DNA of 64,000 nucleotides, taken from positions 648,203 through 712,202 of the forward strand of contig MU867072.1 of NCBI GenBank assembly GCA_033725935.1. The letters run 5' to 3'. The notes beneath the pieces are model-generated. The model ran no database searches. It saw nothing but the letters and a program-made list of their open reading frames with translations, and was not told the DNA's origin. This DNA comes from Cladorrhinum sp. PSN259. Its lineage: Eukaryota; Ascomycota; Sordariomycetes; Sordariales; Podosporaceae. The position numbers and the translations under genes are program-made. This document shows, one piece after another, positions 11,349 to 22,809 of the stretch (positions are counted from its first letter, which is position 1; each line of letters opens with the position of its first letter).

Positions 11349-13299
11349 ATGACCACTACCAGTACCGCATCCCTCATTCCCCCCTGTCCTGCGCGAAGAC
11401 ATTCCAACTGACTTGTGACTATGTATAGACGTCCGTATTTGCGTTTGTGGCGACGAGGGCACTGGAAAGTCCAGCTTGATTGTTTCTTTCGTCAAGGACA
11501 CATTCTATTCGAGCAAGATCCAGTCCGTCCTCCCTCAGATTACCATCCCTCCTGTCCCCGGCCAAGAACATGTCGTCACCACCGTTGTCGATACGTCTGC
11601 TCGCCCACAAGATAGAACCACGCTCCGCAAAGAGATTCGCAAGTCCAACGTGATCCTGCTGGTGTATTCCGATCATTACAGCTATGAACGAGTCGCCCTG
11701 TTCTGGATGCCGTATTTCAGATCGCTCGGTGTCAACGTTCCTGTCGTACTATGCGCCAATAAGTGTGACCTGACTGGAGGTGATAAGACGGCCCAGGTGA
11801 TCGAAGAGGAGATGCTACCAGTTATGGCTGAATTCAGAGAAATCGATTCGTGCATCCGGACGAGCGCCAAGGAACAGCAAAATGTTGTCGAGGTTTTCTT
11901 CCTTTGCCAAAAGGCCATCATCCATCCGATTGCGCCGTTATATGATCACAAGGAGGGTCAGCTGAAGCCGGCATGTGTGGATGCCCTCCAAAGGGTGTTC
12001 TACCTATGTGATAAGGACCAGGACGGTTATCTTAACGACAAGGAGATGCATGACTTTCAAGCCAAGTCATTCGACAAACCACTGCTTCCTGAGGAACTTG
12101 AGAATATCAAGGCCACTGTGTGCAAAGCTATACCGTCATCAAGCATCAGCCGAGGTCTGGACTTACCTGGCTTTTTACAGTTGAACAAGATGTACGCAGA
12201 AAAGGGCCGCCACGAGACCATCTGGTTGATCTTGCGAAAACATCACTACACCGATAGTTTGAGCTTGGAGGACTCGTTTTTGCAGCCCAAGTTTGAGGTG
12301 CCAGAGTATGCGTCGGCAGAGCTCAGCCCAGCCGGATACAAGTTCTTCATGGATCTGTTCTTGACTTTCGACAAAGATAACGATGGAGGACTTAACGATC
12401 AGGAGCTAGCGGCATTGTTTGCACCTACGCCGGGTCTGCCATCACCTTGGGTAGAGACGTCTTTCCCATCATCTACTGTCCGTAACGAAGCGGGCCACAT
12501 CACTCTCCAGGGATGGCTCGCACAGTGGAGTATGACTACATTCCTAGAGCCCAAAACTACTCTGGAATACCTCGCATATCTCGGCTTCGAAGGTCCAAAC
12601 GCGCGCGATTCGACCACAGCTGCGCTCAAGATCACCAAGCCCCGGAAGAGAAGGCGACGGCCAGGACGGGTTGAGCGCAATGTTGTTCTTTGCTACGTCC
12701 TGGGCTCATCGGGAGCAGGGAAATCCTCCCTTCTTCATGCCTTTCTAAACAGACCGTTCGACTCCCTATATCACCCGACGATCAAACCCCGCCGAGCAGT
12801 AAACAGCGTGGAGCTTCACGGCGGCAAGCAGTGCTATCTGATTCTCGAAGAGCTAGGTGAGCTTGAGCCGGCCATCCTTGAGAATCAGGCAAAGCTTGAT
12901 GCGTGTGATTTAATTTGTTACGCCTACGACTCCTCTGAGCCAGATTCATTTTCACATATTGTCGAGCTGCGCAAGCGATACCCCCAGTTGGATGACTTAC
13001 CAGCTATCTACACGGCACTCAAGGCGGACTGCGACAAGACGACTCAACGCTGTGAGTTGCAGCCCGACATGTATACAGCCGCACTCAACATGTCCGCCCC
13101 GCTGCATGTGAGTGTTACATGGGGCAGCATTAGTGAGCTGTTTGTCGCACTCGCTGAAGCAGCAACAAACCCGAGCACGGCGTTCCCCAAGACGGAGGAA
13201 CCGCCAGATAGGACGAGTCTGTACATGGCTCTTGGCGCAACGACTTGTGCTGCGCTGGCTGCGTTTATGATCTGGAAGAGGTCTACAAACTCGATGTGA
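11349..13299 (+). CDS. gem1: Mitochondrial Rho GTPase Miro / Gem1
   Basis: Two exons, 11349-11361 (13 nt) and 11429-13299, give 627 residues. Exon 1 encodes only MTTT plus one base, and splicing restores the conserved start NVRICVCGDEGTGKSS. The first GTPase domain carries the P-loop GDEGTGKS. Two EF hands are visible (DKDQDGYLNDKE and DKDNDGGLNDQE). The second GTPase domain has GSSGAGKS. The C-terminus is a tail anchor, SLYMALGATTCAALAAFMIW followed by KRSTNSM. Gem1 sits in the mitochondrial outer membrane, controls mitochondrial distribution and morphology, and in yeast associates with the ERMES contact sites. The donor GTACCG is weak, but the branch site CTGAC and acceptor TATAG are good and the frame is continuous. 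The assignment is firm. Confidence 0.96.
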
Positions 13300-14229
13300 T
13301 TTCTATTCCGTCGGGTTACCTACAGGTTTCAAGGGTTTAGAGTTAGAGATAGCGGAAAAACACAGAAAGCTTTAAGGGGTATTTGTGTCTAGCGATAAAA
13401 TAGGGGGTGGAGTTATGGGCATTCTATCGGAGTTATTCTTCCTTCCCCTTTCTTTTGGCTGCCGATCTTTGGGATGTTGGCCGGAACACAACCCTGGATG
13501 GATAATGTCTCCTCTTCTATGCCGTCGACATTCCATTTATTTACAAATTGGTTTTAATAACCTTCCATATATGTGCGAGAATGTCTTTCCCTTTAGCTCT
13601 ATCTTCGCTCCTCACGTCATGCGCTTTCTTGCACTCTCTTTTTGCCTCTTTTTTTTTTTTTAAAATTTTTTTTTTTTACAAAGGGTGGCGAGCGAAATAT
13701 TTAAACATATGATACCCACTCCCCTATGCTTAGTTAGTATTTATATCTAATCAACTCATTCGAGACTACAACAACATTTGTTGTTTAGATGTTCAAGTGA
13801 CCTATAATCCTAGATTTGAGGTGGTTGTTTGGGCAATACCTGTTAACATATATTTGCAGAGTGAACTAAACACAAACTTTCGATACATATCTTCAAAATC
13901 GGATGTAGCGCCCAAAATTGTTTTTTCATTCGTTTTCCGTTTAGTGTTTCCCGAATGCCGGCTTTGTTCCCATACCCGAACTCCTAATGGCCCTCTTCTC
14001 TGGGTATCCATGCATCCGTTGAAAGCCCCTTCCCATCTCTCTTTTTTAGTCTGATAATTCAAGCTTATTCCACCCTCTACCAAGAGCTTTATACACCCCA
14101 AGAACCCAGCCAGCCCCGTCTCGTGTAAAAGAACGCCATGCTCGCCCTCCATTCGTGCTTCTCCTAGAATATTCAATCACCCAGATCGATGGCGAGCAGG
14201 ATACCCCACACAGAGTCTGTTACATTCCG
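13300..14229. other. Convergent 3' region of gem1 and cap methyltransferase
   Basis: Two genes end toward each other here. I see T-rich and A/T-rich 3' UTR sequence, including a T11 AAAA T10-like tract at about 13648-13678, and no gene. Confidence 0.6.
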
Positions 14230-15693
14230 CTAGACTCTGTAAAAGCAAAAGGCAACATAAAAGCTGGCAGCCTCCATCTCCTCGGGGCTAACGAGCAGCT
14301 TGCCCGTGTGGCGATCTCTCACCCCCATCCGCTCGCTAAGCGGACCCAGCTCCCTGTCGTCCTTTTCTGCCTCCCACACGTCCGCAAAGGGCTTGTGGTA
14401 CTGCAGTTCGAGGTTGTACTCCTCCGCCAGGGCACGGAACGCTTCCCAGGGGACCACGTACTCTGGCACCTCCTCGACCGCCTCGTGCAAGAAGAAATTG
14501 TACTTCCATCCATACGGAGGGCGGAAAATCCCGTTTGCCGGCGTCTTGCCCGGAAACTGGACGCGGTAAATGTCATTACCCCATGATGCTCCCTCCTCTA
14601 CCACTTCGCCCTCGTCTGAATCGAGCTCCCCGTCTTCTTTGGTGTCTGACTCTTCCTTCTCGGCGGATTCGCCATCAGCTTCAGCAGCCTTCGCCGCGGC
14701 CTTCTCTGCTTTAGCTTTCAACTTCTCCTCGTTGTTCTTGTTCCACTCCTCAACCTTTGCGCTGATCACATGAGAATTAGGGATACAACCAATGAATCTG
14801 CCACCCTTCTTCAACGATCCAGCGACGTTCTGGAGCATCTGTCTCGCCTTTGCCTCCGTCTCAAAAGCGTAGTGCATGCAAAACATCATGCTGACCACAT
14901 CAAACCCGCGGTGACTGCTTACGCTGCTGGTCGTGTAGCCGACCTGTCGAACAATGTCCAAATCCCCAATGGGATGGGCATAGCAGTCCTGCACGTGAAA
15001 TCGAGCATCAAACAACCTAGGCTGAGGCCGCTGGTTGTACCTTCCACCGCCCCTGCCGCCGCGTCCTCCGTGTCCGCCTCGGTCCAGCATGCTCCTGTAT
15101 CTGTCCCTTGCTTGGTCAATCGAGACGTCTGCTGGGTCCAGACCGACGTACAGCTCAACTTTCTGGGGTGCTTGTTGCCATTTGCCTAGATCTCCTCCCT
15201 TGCCGCATCCAATGTCCAGAACTAGAAGCTTCTTATCCGAATAGGCCCGGCGCTCGTGAGAGCCTGGCGTTTGGTCCTCCTCTGGCGAGAATTTCTGGAT
15301 GATGCATGACTTTACCCAGTTATTGAATGATCGCAGGCCCTTGATCCGACTATCCGTCTTGCGCCAATCGCGGCCACGCTCGGGGACGGCGTTGTAGTGG
15401 GCCCGAACGACATCGTGGTCGTCATGGTTGCGGTAGGACGAGGAGGAGGAAGCCGCGGCGGCGGCTTCGGCGGCTGCTTTTTCTTGCTCGCGTTCTAAGG
15501 CGCGCTGGCGCATCTGCTCACGCTCCGTTTCGCTGATGCGAGCGCGCTGTCCTGGACGCTTCTGCTTGCGGGGAGCCGAAGAGGAGTCGCCGCTTGCGCT
15601 GGGGGAGAGAGAGCGCTGGCGCTTTTTGGCCGGTGCCAGCTTCTTGGCGTCGAATGGCTGGGGGAGCTCATCGTCGTAGTTGTCGCCCGCCAT
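14230..15693 (-). CDS. abd1: mRNA cap guanine-N7 methyltransferase
   Basis: A single exon of 487 residues from ATG 15693. The first ~100 residues are charged and disordered (a KKRQR-type basic patch and an Ala/Glu run), as is usual for the fungal enzyme. The catalytic domain starts around residue 100. YNAVPERGRDWRKTDSRIKG leads into the S-adenosylmethionine site LVLDIGCGKGGDLGKW at about residues 152-167. Further conserved blocks are VGLDPADVSIDQARDRY, FDVVSMMFCMHYAFE and GGRFIGCIPNS. An acidic insert (residues ~330-370) interrupts the C-terminal half, before YKYNFFLHEAVEEVPEYVVP-like sequence. The enzyme methylates the GpppN cap of nascent RNA polymerase II transcripts in the nucleus and is essential in yeast (Abd1). 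It is divergent from rpn7, with starts 700 bp apart. The assignment is firm. Confidence 0.96.
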   Translation of the reverse strand: MAGDNYDDELPQPFDAKKLAPAKKRQRSLSPSASGDSSSAPRKQKRPGQRARISETEREQMRQRALEREQEKAAAEAAAAASSSSSYRNHDDHDVVRAHYNAVPERGRDWRKTDSRIKGLRSFNNWVKSCIIQKFSPEEDQTPGSHERRAYSDKKLLVLDIGCGKGGDLGKWQQAPQKVELYVGLDPADVSIDQARDRYRSMLDRGGHGGRGGRGGGRYNQRPQPRLFDARFHVQDCYAHPIGDLDIVRQVGYTTSSVSSHRGFDVVSMMFCMHYAFETEAKARQMLQNVAGSLKKGGRFIGCIPNSHVISAKVEEWNKNNEEKLKAKAEKAAAKAAEADGESAEKEESDTKEDGELDSDEGEVVEEGASWGNDIYRVQFPGKTPANGIFRPPYGWKYNFFLHEAVEEVPEYVVPWEAFRALAEEYNLELQYHKPFADVWEAEKDDRELGPLSERMGVRDRHTGKLLVSPEEMEAASFYVAFCFYRV

Positions 15694-16393
15694 GATGGCG
15701 ATTTAGGGTGCGACTTCGGGGTAAAGCGAAAAGGAGGCAAGGCTCTGTAAGTCAAAGTCTGAGGAAGGAATTCCGGAGTCGCGCAAAATTCGGAGGTCTG
15801 AAAGAAATGTAGATTGATTAATAGAGGAGAGAAATTGTTGTCTTGGGGGAGAATAATTCAAGGTCCCGAATTGATTTCTTTGTCCGATTTACAAGTCTCG
15901 TATAGTGTAGAGTGAGAGTCGCAGAAAGTCTAGATACCCGGAAGGAGGATTTATTTGGAAACCTGGGTTCTTGCACTGCAACGGAGATCCTGGTCCTTTG
16001 CTTGGCTCCTGTCCCGCCAAGAGCTGGCAGTTCAAGCCCCTGCAAAAGGCAGCTGTGGGTGACGCGAAGCTTTGCAGCCTTGCATTGCGCTCGAGCCACC
16101 CGAACAGTGAGACCGACTGGGCAAGCAACCAAGCTCTCCCACCTTCCCTTCCATCTTCGAACATATTTGCACATTTTCAACGAACTTGGGTTTTTGAATT
16201 TTAGGGGCGAATCTCTCAAACGAGCTCCCCTACTAGTTTCTATTCCACGAAGAAGCCGAAATCCACTCATTTAATCGCCGATTGAATCACCACTCCCTGC
16301 GGATTCCAGGCCCTGATTGAGCTGCCTCAGCAACGTCGGTCGCTGCACTTCCAACCGATTCCACATACATAGCACCACCACAACATAACAGCC
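15694..16393. other. Shared promoter region, abd1 / rpn7
   Basis: A 700-bp divergent intergenic region. It must carry both promoters. I could not identify a proteasome-type PACE element or a clear TATA box, and no gene is supported. Confidence 0.6.
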
Positions 16394-17976
16394 ATGGGCT
16401 CAGATCCTCAATACGCAAAATGGCCTCTGCTGCCCCTCGCCCAGCAAGTCTTTGCCCTCACCAACCCATACGCCTCCCGCACCTCGCAGCAACTGGCTGC
16501 CAAGAACCTGCAAGATGCCATCACCGAGCACAAGATGGCGCCCTTCTACAAGTACCTGGCGCATCCGACAGAAGGCATACTGAACGCGGTTGGAGAGGGT
16601 AGCTCTAGCATTCCCGGCAAACCACCTAGCAGGAAGAGCAGCGCCGTGGGCATGATCACCACCAGGAACCCCACCTCCAGCATAAACTTGGCCTGGGACG
16701 AGGCTCTTTACCAGCAACTCCAGGCCGACAACGAGCGGGAATTGGAAGAGTTTCAAAAGGAGGAGGACGAGGCAGTTGAGAAGGCCGGCGAGTTCGAGAT
16801 TCAGGCAGCAAGAGGCAAGCGCGCCGATTTCTGGGCTAGAGTTGGCGACAAGGTCAGTGACCACATACCATTGAACCCCTCTTTATGACCCGCTGACTGA
16901 CATGTCTACCGCAACAAACAGGAGAAAGCCATCGCCGCCTATGAAGACGTTTTTGAGAAAACCGGTGTCCTCGGCACGAAGATCGACCTCGTCCTTGCCA
17001 TAATCCGAATGGGTCTTTTCTACGGCGACAAGCAGCTAGTCAAGAAGCACGTCACACGTGCCAAGACCCTCGTTGAGAGTGGCGGCGACTGGGATCGACG
17101 CAACCGCCTCAAGGCCTACGAGGGCCTTTACCTTCTCACCGTGCGCAGCTACAACCTTGGTGCCCCACTCCTCCTCGACTCCTTGTCCACTTTCACCTCG
17201 TACGAGCTCTGTACCTACAGCAACCTGGTCGTTTATTCTGTCCTTGCCGGCTCTGTGTCTCTTAAGCGAGTAGATTTCAAGTCCAAGGTTGTCGACGCCC
17301 CAGAGATCAAGGCTATCCTCGGTGATGGCGAGGACAAGCTGTTGGCGCTTTCGGGAGCCATCTCGGCTGGACCAGGAGTTGATGCGGATATGCAGGGCGT
17401 TCCTTCCACAAAGGCGGCAGTCAACCTCACCACTCTTGGGTCCAGCACCGAGCAACCCGAGGCGGAGATGTCTGTAGACTTTGGCCCACTCGCGCAGCTG
17501 GTCAGCTCGTTGTATAATGGTCGGTACAAGCTGTTCTTCCAGGCTCTTGCGCTTGTAGAGGAGCAGTTCCTAACTCAGGACCGGTACTTGCATGAGCACA
17601 AGAATTGGTTTGTCAGGGAGATGCGGCTGCGCGCTTACCAGCAGCTGTTGCAAAGTTATCGGGTTGTGGGGCTGGATAGCATGGCGAATGACTTTGGTGT
17701 TACGGTTGACTTTTTGGACCGGTATGTTGTGGCTGCGTTTACTCACCGTATGATATTTAGACTAACATTGTTTCCAGTGATCTCGCCAAGTTCATCGCTG
17801 CCGGCCGCATTCCATGCACCATTGATCGTGTTACCGGCAAGGGTGTAATCGAGACCAACCGGCCCGACGACAAGAACAAGCAGTACCAAGATGTTGTGCG
17901 TCAGGGTGATCAGTTGATTACCAAGTTGCAAAAGTATGGGCAGGCTGTCAGGTTGAGAGGTAGTGAGCGGGCGTAG
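16394..17976 (+). CDS. rpn7: 26S proteasome regulatory subunit Rpn7
   Basis: Three exons, 16394-16852, 16922-17721 and 17778-17976, encode 485 residues. The introns are 69 and 56 nt; the second has an ACTAAC branch site. The conserved N-terminal block PQYAKWPLLPLAQQVF begins the protein. A Rpn7 helical-repeat region follows (EKAIAAYEDVFEKTG, TKIDLVLAIIRMGLFYGD), then a PCI domain from about residue 310 (FFQALALVEEQFL, VREMRLRAYQQLLQSYRVVG, KFIAAGRIPCTIDRVTG). Rpn7 is a lid subunit needed for lid assembly and substrate processing by the 26S proteasome. An in-frame insert with Gly/Ala/Thr (encoded at 17350-17480) is longer than in yeast and may be lineage-specific. The assignment is firm, and splicing restores a continuous frame to the TAG at 17974-17976. 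Confidence 0.96.
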
Positions 17977-18300
17977 TGACTCATTATACGACTTGAGGAG
18001 AGAGAATGCTTTGGAGTTGAGCGAATAGGAGGGGAAACAAATAGCAAGCTTTTAGAAAGATAAAATGTATTCCTCTGACAAAGCATGGATTGATTCATGA
18101 AATGTCCACTTGACGAATGATAATAGAGAGTGTTTCGATCCGGAGAGCATTGTATAAGTATGCGTTCGCTTTGTGTTTCGGTTTTTGATATGTATGTTCT
18201 CATTCATCCCTCGAGCTTCCCCGTCAAAGTGACTGAAGAATCCATTCCAACCCCTTATTTTTTTATACCTGTATATCCCGTGTGTCCATCTTGCCCAAAT

Positions 18301-18320
18301 GGGGGGGGGGGGGGGGGGGG
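18301..18320. repeat. Poly-G tract (20 G)
   Basis: An uninterrupted G run between two converging genes. Its exact length should be treated as uncertain. Confidence 0.9.
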
Positions 18321-18557
18321 AAATGGAAAAAGAAACAACCCGAAGCAGAGTGTCTACTATACTAGATATCACAGGAAGTGATAATATACACGTAGGTAAG
18401 TATATACCGCTCGTCGCCACAGATTAGAAAAGGAATTATTTGCAACCAGAAAGAAATAAAAATGAAATGAAATTGAACCATAAAATATCTTTGATTTTTA
18501 CTTTCATTTCTCTGTTTTATTTTTGGTATCATATCTCCTTCATCATCGTTTATCCTT

Positions 18558-18580
18558 ATATATATATATATATATATATA
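18558..18580. repeat. TA dinucleotide microsatellite
   Basis: About eleven TA units, 16 nt downstream of the aminotransferase stop codon, in its 3' UTR. Confidence 0.9.
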
Positions 18581-18595
18581 GATACATATGCTCCT

Positions 18596-21141
18596 CTAAT
18601 CCCTGTACTTATCCATAAACTCCTTGTGGAACTTTATGATGCTACCAACCCACTCTGTCCCGGGAGCTAGGAAAGTGGTCCTGAAATGCAAGCTCCCGTC
18701 CTTTTGGCCGAAACCGGAACCGGGGACGACGCAGACTCCGGTAGCCTCCAGCAGACGCATGCAGTAAAACTCGTCGGGGGTCCTGCCCTCGTCGGCAGCG
18801 GCGGCGGCGGCCTTCTGGGACAAGGTAATGGTGGGGAACAAGTACATGCTTCCCTGTGGTTCACCGCACTCGACGCCCTCCATCTGCTCGAAAGCCTTGT
18901 GCAAGGCAGTAGCACGTACTTTGAGGCCATTGAAAATGTTATCGTACTCCTTCTGGTAGAGCTCGTATGAAGGTTCGCCGGTCTTGGGGGGGTCGACCAT
19001 CAACTGTACTAGGCACTGGCCGATGACGGGAGCGCAGAGCATGATGCTGACGAACTTGTAGATTTCCGCCTGGACGGCGGGGTCGAAGCCGACAAGCTCA
19101 AAGTAGCCGCCTCTGTGGCCGCATTCGCCTACCATGCCCTTTGAGATGGAGTGGAGCGAGGCGAGCTCGACGTGGTCGTACACGCCTGGCTGTTCCTTCT
19201 GCAGCTGGCGGAGCATGCGCTTGAACGAGATGAACTCGCCTACGAAGACGTTGGTCTGGTATACCTCATCTGCCAGGACGACGAGACGTTCCTGGCGGGC
19301 GTAGTCGATGACGGCACGGATGTCCTCCTCTGGGAGGGAGGCACCGGTGGGGTTGCCTGGGTTGATGATGACGATGGCGCGGACGTCGATGCCCTCGGCC
19401 TTGGCCTTTTGGTGGGCCTCTTTGATGACCGAAAGGTCGGTACCCCAGTTCTTGGACTCATCAAGGTGATACTCGACGCAAGTAGCGTTCAAGACTGAGA
19501 GGGAGGCAGTGTAAAGAGGGTACTGAGGGATGGGGACGAGAATGCCAGTCTTCTCGTTGGCGCAGATGATGTGCAAGAGGGTGTTGACACCCGAAGAAGC
19601 ACCGGCCGACAAGTAAATGTCAGCCGGGTTAGCAGGGAACCCATCACGTCCTGGATGCTCAAATTAGTCTTGGGGATCTCTTGGGAGCCCCATAAAAAGG
19701 ACGGGGTAAAGAAGGGGGAGTAGATGGGGGTCACTTACTCTCGAGGAACTCCGCAATGCTTTGTCTAATAGCGGGTACGCCGTTGCTGGCGCTGTAAGCT
19801 CCAACGGAGCCAACCTTTTGCAGAAGCCACTTTGCGCGCTCCAGAACGTCGGGCTTATAGCCGAGGTGGTTTATGAGAACATCTGACTTCTCGAGGAGTA
19901 TTGGGTTCTCAAGGATACTGAGGACCTGACGGAAGAATGTGATGGGCTGCTGGTCGAGCTGCTGGGGGTTGCCAATGTTGGCGGAGATGATCTGGTTGAA
20001 GGGGAGGTCGTGCAAGTCGCCCTTGGCAAGAGTAGCACGGTACTCCTCAGACTTGACAGCCAACTCACCACGGACGGCGTACTTGGCCGTCTTTACGTGG
20101 GGGTTGATGTTGTCGATGTTGAGCCGCCTATTTGAGGAAGCGTCGGAAGCCATTGTGCGGGTCTGGTGAGCAGGAAGAGTCTGGGAGAGCTGGCCCATGA
20201 TGGTGACTCTTCGAGAAGAAAAAAAGCGAGAGTGTGCCGGAAGTGATAGCGGGGCGGAAGCAGTCGGTAGCGGGGCAGTAACCGCGAGTCCCGAGATCTC
20301 TATGGAAAACGGAGCGTGGTGAGTGGTTGGAAACCCAAAGAACCAAGGGTGTTTGATAGGGCGTTGCGGTGCAAGAAAGTGCAGAACTGCAGATGACGAA
20401 GTCCAGCCAGTCTGCTACAGTGGAAAAGGAAGTTCACGCAGATATATATATATATGGCAGAAAAAAAAAGAACGGACGGAGATAACCGAAAAGGAGACGA
20501 CGATGCTGTGTATGTATGATATGGTTGGCTACTTAGCCAGCCAAGGAGACGATTTGTATGGAATTGGGTTGGAATCAGCATGGAATCAGCGCATTTCCCT
20601 TCAGTCATCCGACATCCAGATGTTTTGCCCCCTCGTGCCCCCCTCACCCCCCCTTCGTCCCCTCGTTCAGCCGGCGCGCACCCCTCAGCATGCGAACCTC
20701 CATCCAACAGCGGCCCCTCCCGGGCCAATGCGCAAGTGTGTTCTGGGCACGCCAATCCCCCATCTGCAGCAGTGGGAAATGTGGGTAAAATCCGATGCAG
20801 CGACTGCCCTGGTGGTCCCTGTCCGGCCGAAACCGGGCACAGCGACCGGCACACACTTGGGTTCCAGGCGTGTGGGTTTCAGACCTGGGGAAGTCGCAGA
20901 AACGCTGAAAGACATTGGATGACGGGTGAATGTGGTGCATGTGGCGGGGATGTTTGTGAGTCGAGTCGAGTCAAGTCGTTCCTCCCGAAACACACAACAA
21001 CAATGAAATAAAATAAAATAAAAGGAACTTTCATCACCTACCTGTCTGACAGCTGGACAACAACCGGAAGCTGTGGCCGCCTAGTCTTGAGTTATTTAAC
21101 GTCGTGCCACGCTGGGCGACTCGCATCAAAAAAGGCGCCAT
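18596..21141 (-). CDS. Alanine aminotransferase, with distant presequence exon
   Basis: The core gene is exons 19739-20299 and 18596-19650 (88-nt intron). An upstream exon, 21042-21141, joins through a 742-nt intron (donor GTAGGT, acceptor CCATAG) in perfect phase, giving 571 residues. That exon begins MAPFLMRVAQRGTTLNNSRL and has no acidic residues, a classic mitochondrial presequence; exon 2 continues with PAHSRFFSSRRVTI. Internal ATGs at 20198 (MGQLSQTL) and 20153 (MASDASSN) could give a cytosolic form. The catalytic part is textbook: IISANIGNPQQLDQQPITFF, YLSAGASSGVNTLL, IINPGNPTG, ADEVYQ, and the pyridoxal-phosphate lysine in SLHSISKGMVGECGHRGGY (about residue 390). The enzyme interconverts alanine + 2-oxoglutarate and pyruvate + glutamate. 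Enzyme identity is firm. The presequence exon is an inference from phase, composition and splice sites. Confidence 0.93.
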
Positions 21142-22319
21142 GGGGGTTTAGGAGCTTTGTTGATTGACAAAGGGCGTCCACAATTGGAAATTCGAGGATG
21201 CTGGGAAGCTAATAGCGGCTCTGCACGGCGAGAGACCAGCTTATTGACGCAACTGCGCCACCAATTCGACGGTATCTCTCGGTGTGTGTGTGTGTGGTCG
21301 AGGTTTTGCGTAACAGGAACAGGCCGAAACAATCCTGTCGTGGAAAAAGGGAGCAGCACAGCGCGCGACAATTATTCTTATCCCTCCGGGCGGCGTGGCT
21401 CCGAAAATGGAGAGACAAGGAATCCGGGCGGTGTGTAGGCCGAGCTCGGGTCCCTTGTTACGGTAACGACCCTAGACCCCAGTTGAGATAAGCTCATGAT
21501 ATAATTGTTAAATGTTGGGCTTTGTGTTGAGACATAAAGTGTAAGTGAAATAGAGGATGTGGTGATGAGTGGGACGGGATTGGCAGAATTCCCAGATAGT
21601 ACCCCTCACCTCAATTTTACCCTACAGCCAGAAATGAGTTGACGCTCTTAGACAACCCGGCCAACTTGATCCGAGTTCATGTCAAATGGCAGAAGGTAAA
21701 TGCCGTCCAGACGGCCTTGCATGTAAGACTCTTCATAGGTGCTCTCAGATAGTCCTGAGTCTTGCAAGACATTTTATGTAATTGTCCCTGCCCCGCGTTC
21801 ATCAGCTTGAGGAAAACCACGAAAGCTGAAGAGCCATCGTCTTGGTAATGAATCTCAAAGATAGACCTCAAAACAGATGATTTACCAGATGAACAACAGA
21901 TATGTAATGCGCAGAGTCTCACATCACAATCTCAAGATACACATATGATGTTCTAAGTTTGTTCCGTTTTGACATTTCCCAGAAGTTGCCCACTCGGTCT
22001 CTTCAAGTGTCTTGAACATTTATCAAGCTTATCGATAAAATCCCTTATCTCCCAAACCCCTCTATTACCTCCAACCCCAACCCTTCCGCCCAGCGCAGGG
22101 CACTCGACCTGGACCCCAAGCTCCCCTCTCCAGTAGGCCCGTGCGTCCAACCTTGGGAAGCAGCAGCTTTCTCCAAATCCACTTTTATCCACCACCCCGG
22201 CAGCCCGTTCGCGATTTGACGACGACGACGAGTACCGGTACCGTACCCAAAGCGAAACTTTCTCTCTTTTCCGGCAACGGTTTAACGAAAGCAAAAAAAA
22301 AAGAGAGAGAGTTTTCAAA
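21142..22319. other. Divergent region between aminotransferase and bL33m genes
   Basis: It contains the presumed promoters of both genes: the presequence-exon promoter on the minus side and the bL33m leader on the plus side. A short GT run lies at about 21280-21292, and a pyrimidine-rich leader precedes 22320. No further gene is supported. Confidence 0.55.
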
Positions 22320-22809
22320 ATGGCAAAGAAGGGTACATATACAAAATTTCCCCCATATCAATTGGTTCCCTGATTTGACTGAGAGAGAGCAAAGACAAAA
22401 TTGTTTGCTAATCCGTCTATCTAGGCAAGTCACGCATCATCCTCGTCCGCCTCATCTCGATGGCCCAGACGGGTTTCTTCTACACCTTCAACCGCCCCAG
22501 AACGGCCCTGCCCATGAGCATGATTAAATATGATCCGATTAGTACGAAAAAAAACCCTCCCCCTTTTTTTTTTCCCCTTCCTTCGCGACACACACACACA
22601 CCAGGATAGCTAGCAACAGGGTCGTGGTCCATCCAATAAGCAAAGAACCGAAAAATAAAACATAAAAAGAACCCAGCGCGGCTTGGGAAATAACTTGCGA
22701 CTCGTGAAAGCCACACCGAGGATTTGACTTGCTGATTCTTTTACCAACCGAAATTATAGTCCGAAGACGAGTCCTCTTCCTCGAACAAAAGCGAAAGGGT
22801 AACAAATAA
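22320..22809 (+). CDS. mrpl39: Mitochondrial ribosomal protein bL33m
   Basis: Three small exons, 22320-22332 (13 nt), 22425-22541 and 22760-22809, join in phase to encode 59 residues, the normal length of the family. The start MAKKGKSRIILVRLISMAQT is followed by GFFYTFNRPRTA, MSMIKYDP and the end VLFLEQKRKGNK, the L33 signature with a basic character. Splice signals are good: GTACAT..ATCTAG for intron 1, and GTACGA..TTATAG for intron 2 (218 nt, holding a T-rich tract and a CA run). bL33 is a small zinc-ribbon-type protein of the large mitochondrial ribosomal subunit; the bacterial-type cysteines are absent here, as is usual for mitochondrial forms. It is too short and split for simple frame scanning. 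Identity is firm by residue pattern. Confidence 0.93.

Larger units (their letters stand above)
17977..18595. other. Convergent 3' region of rpn7 and alanine aminotransferase
   Basis: AT-rich 3' UTR sequence of two converging genes. It holds a poly-G tract at 18301-18320 and a TA dinucleotide run at about 18558-18580. No gene is supported. Confidence 0.65.

Noticed and set aside
20300..20854. 184-codon minus-strand frame upstream of the aminotransferase core
   Set aside because: It starts with a plausible Met but has a random composition. The region is better explained as the long intron between the presequence exon and exon 2.
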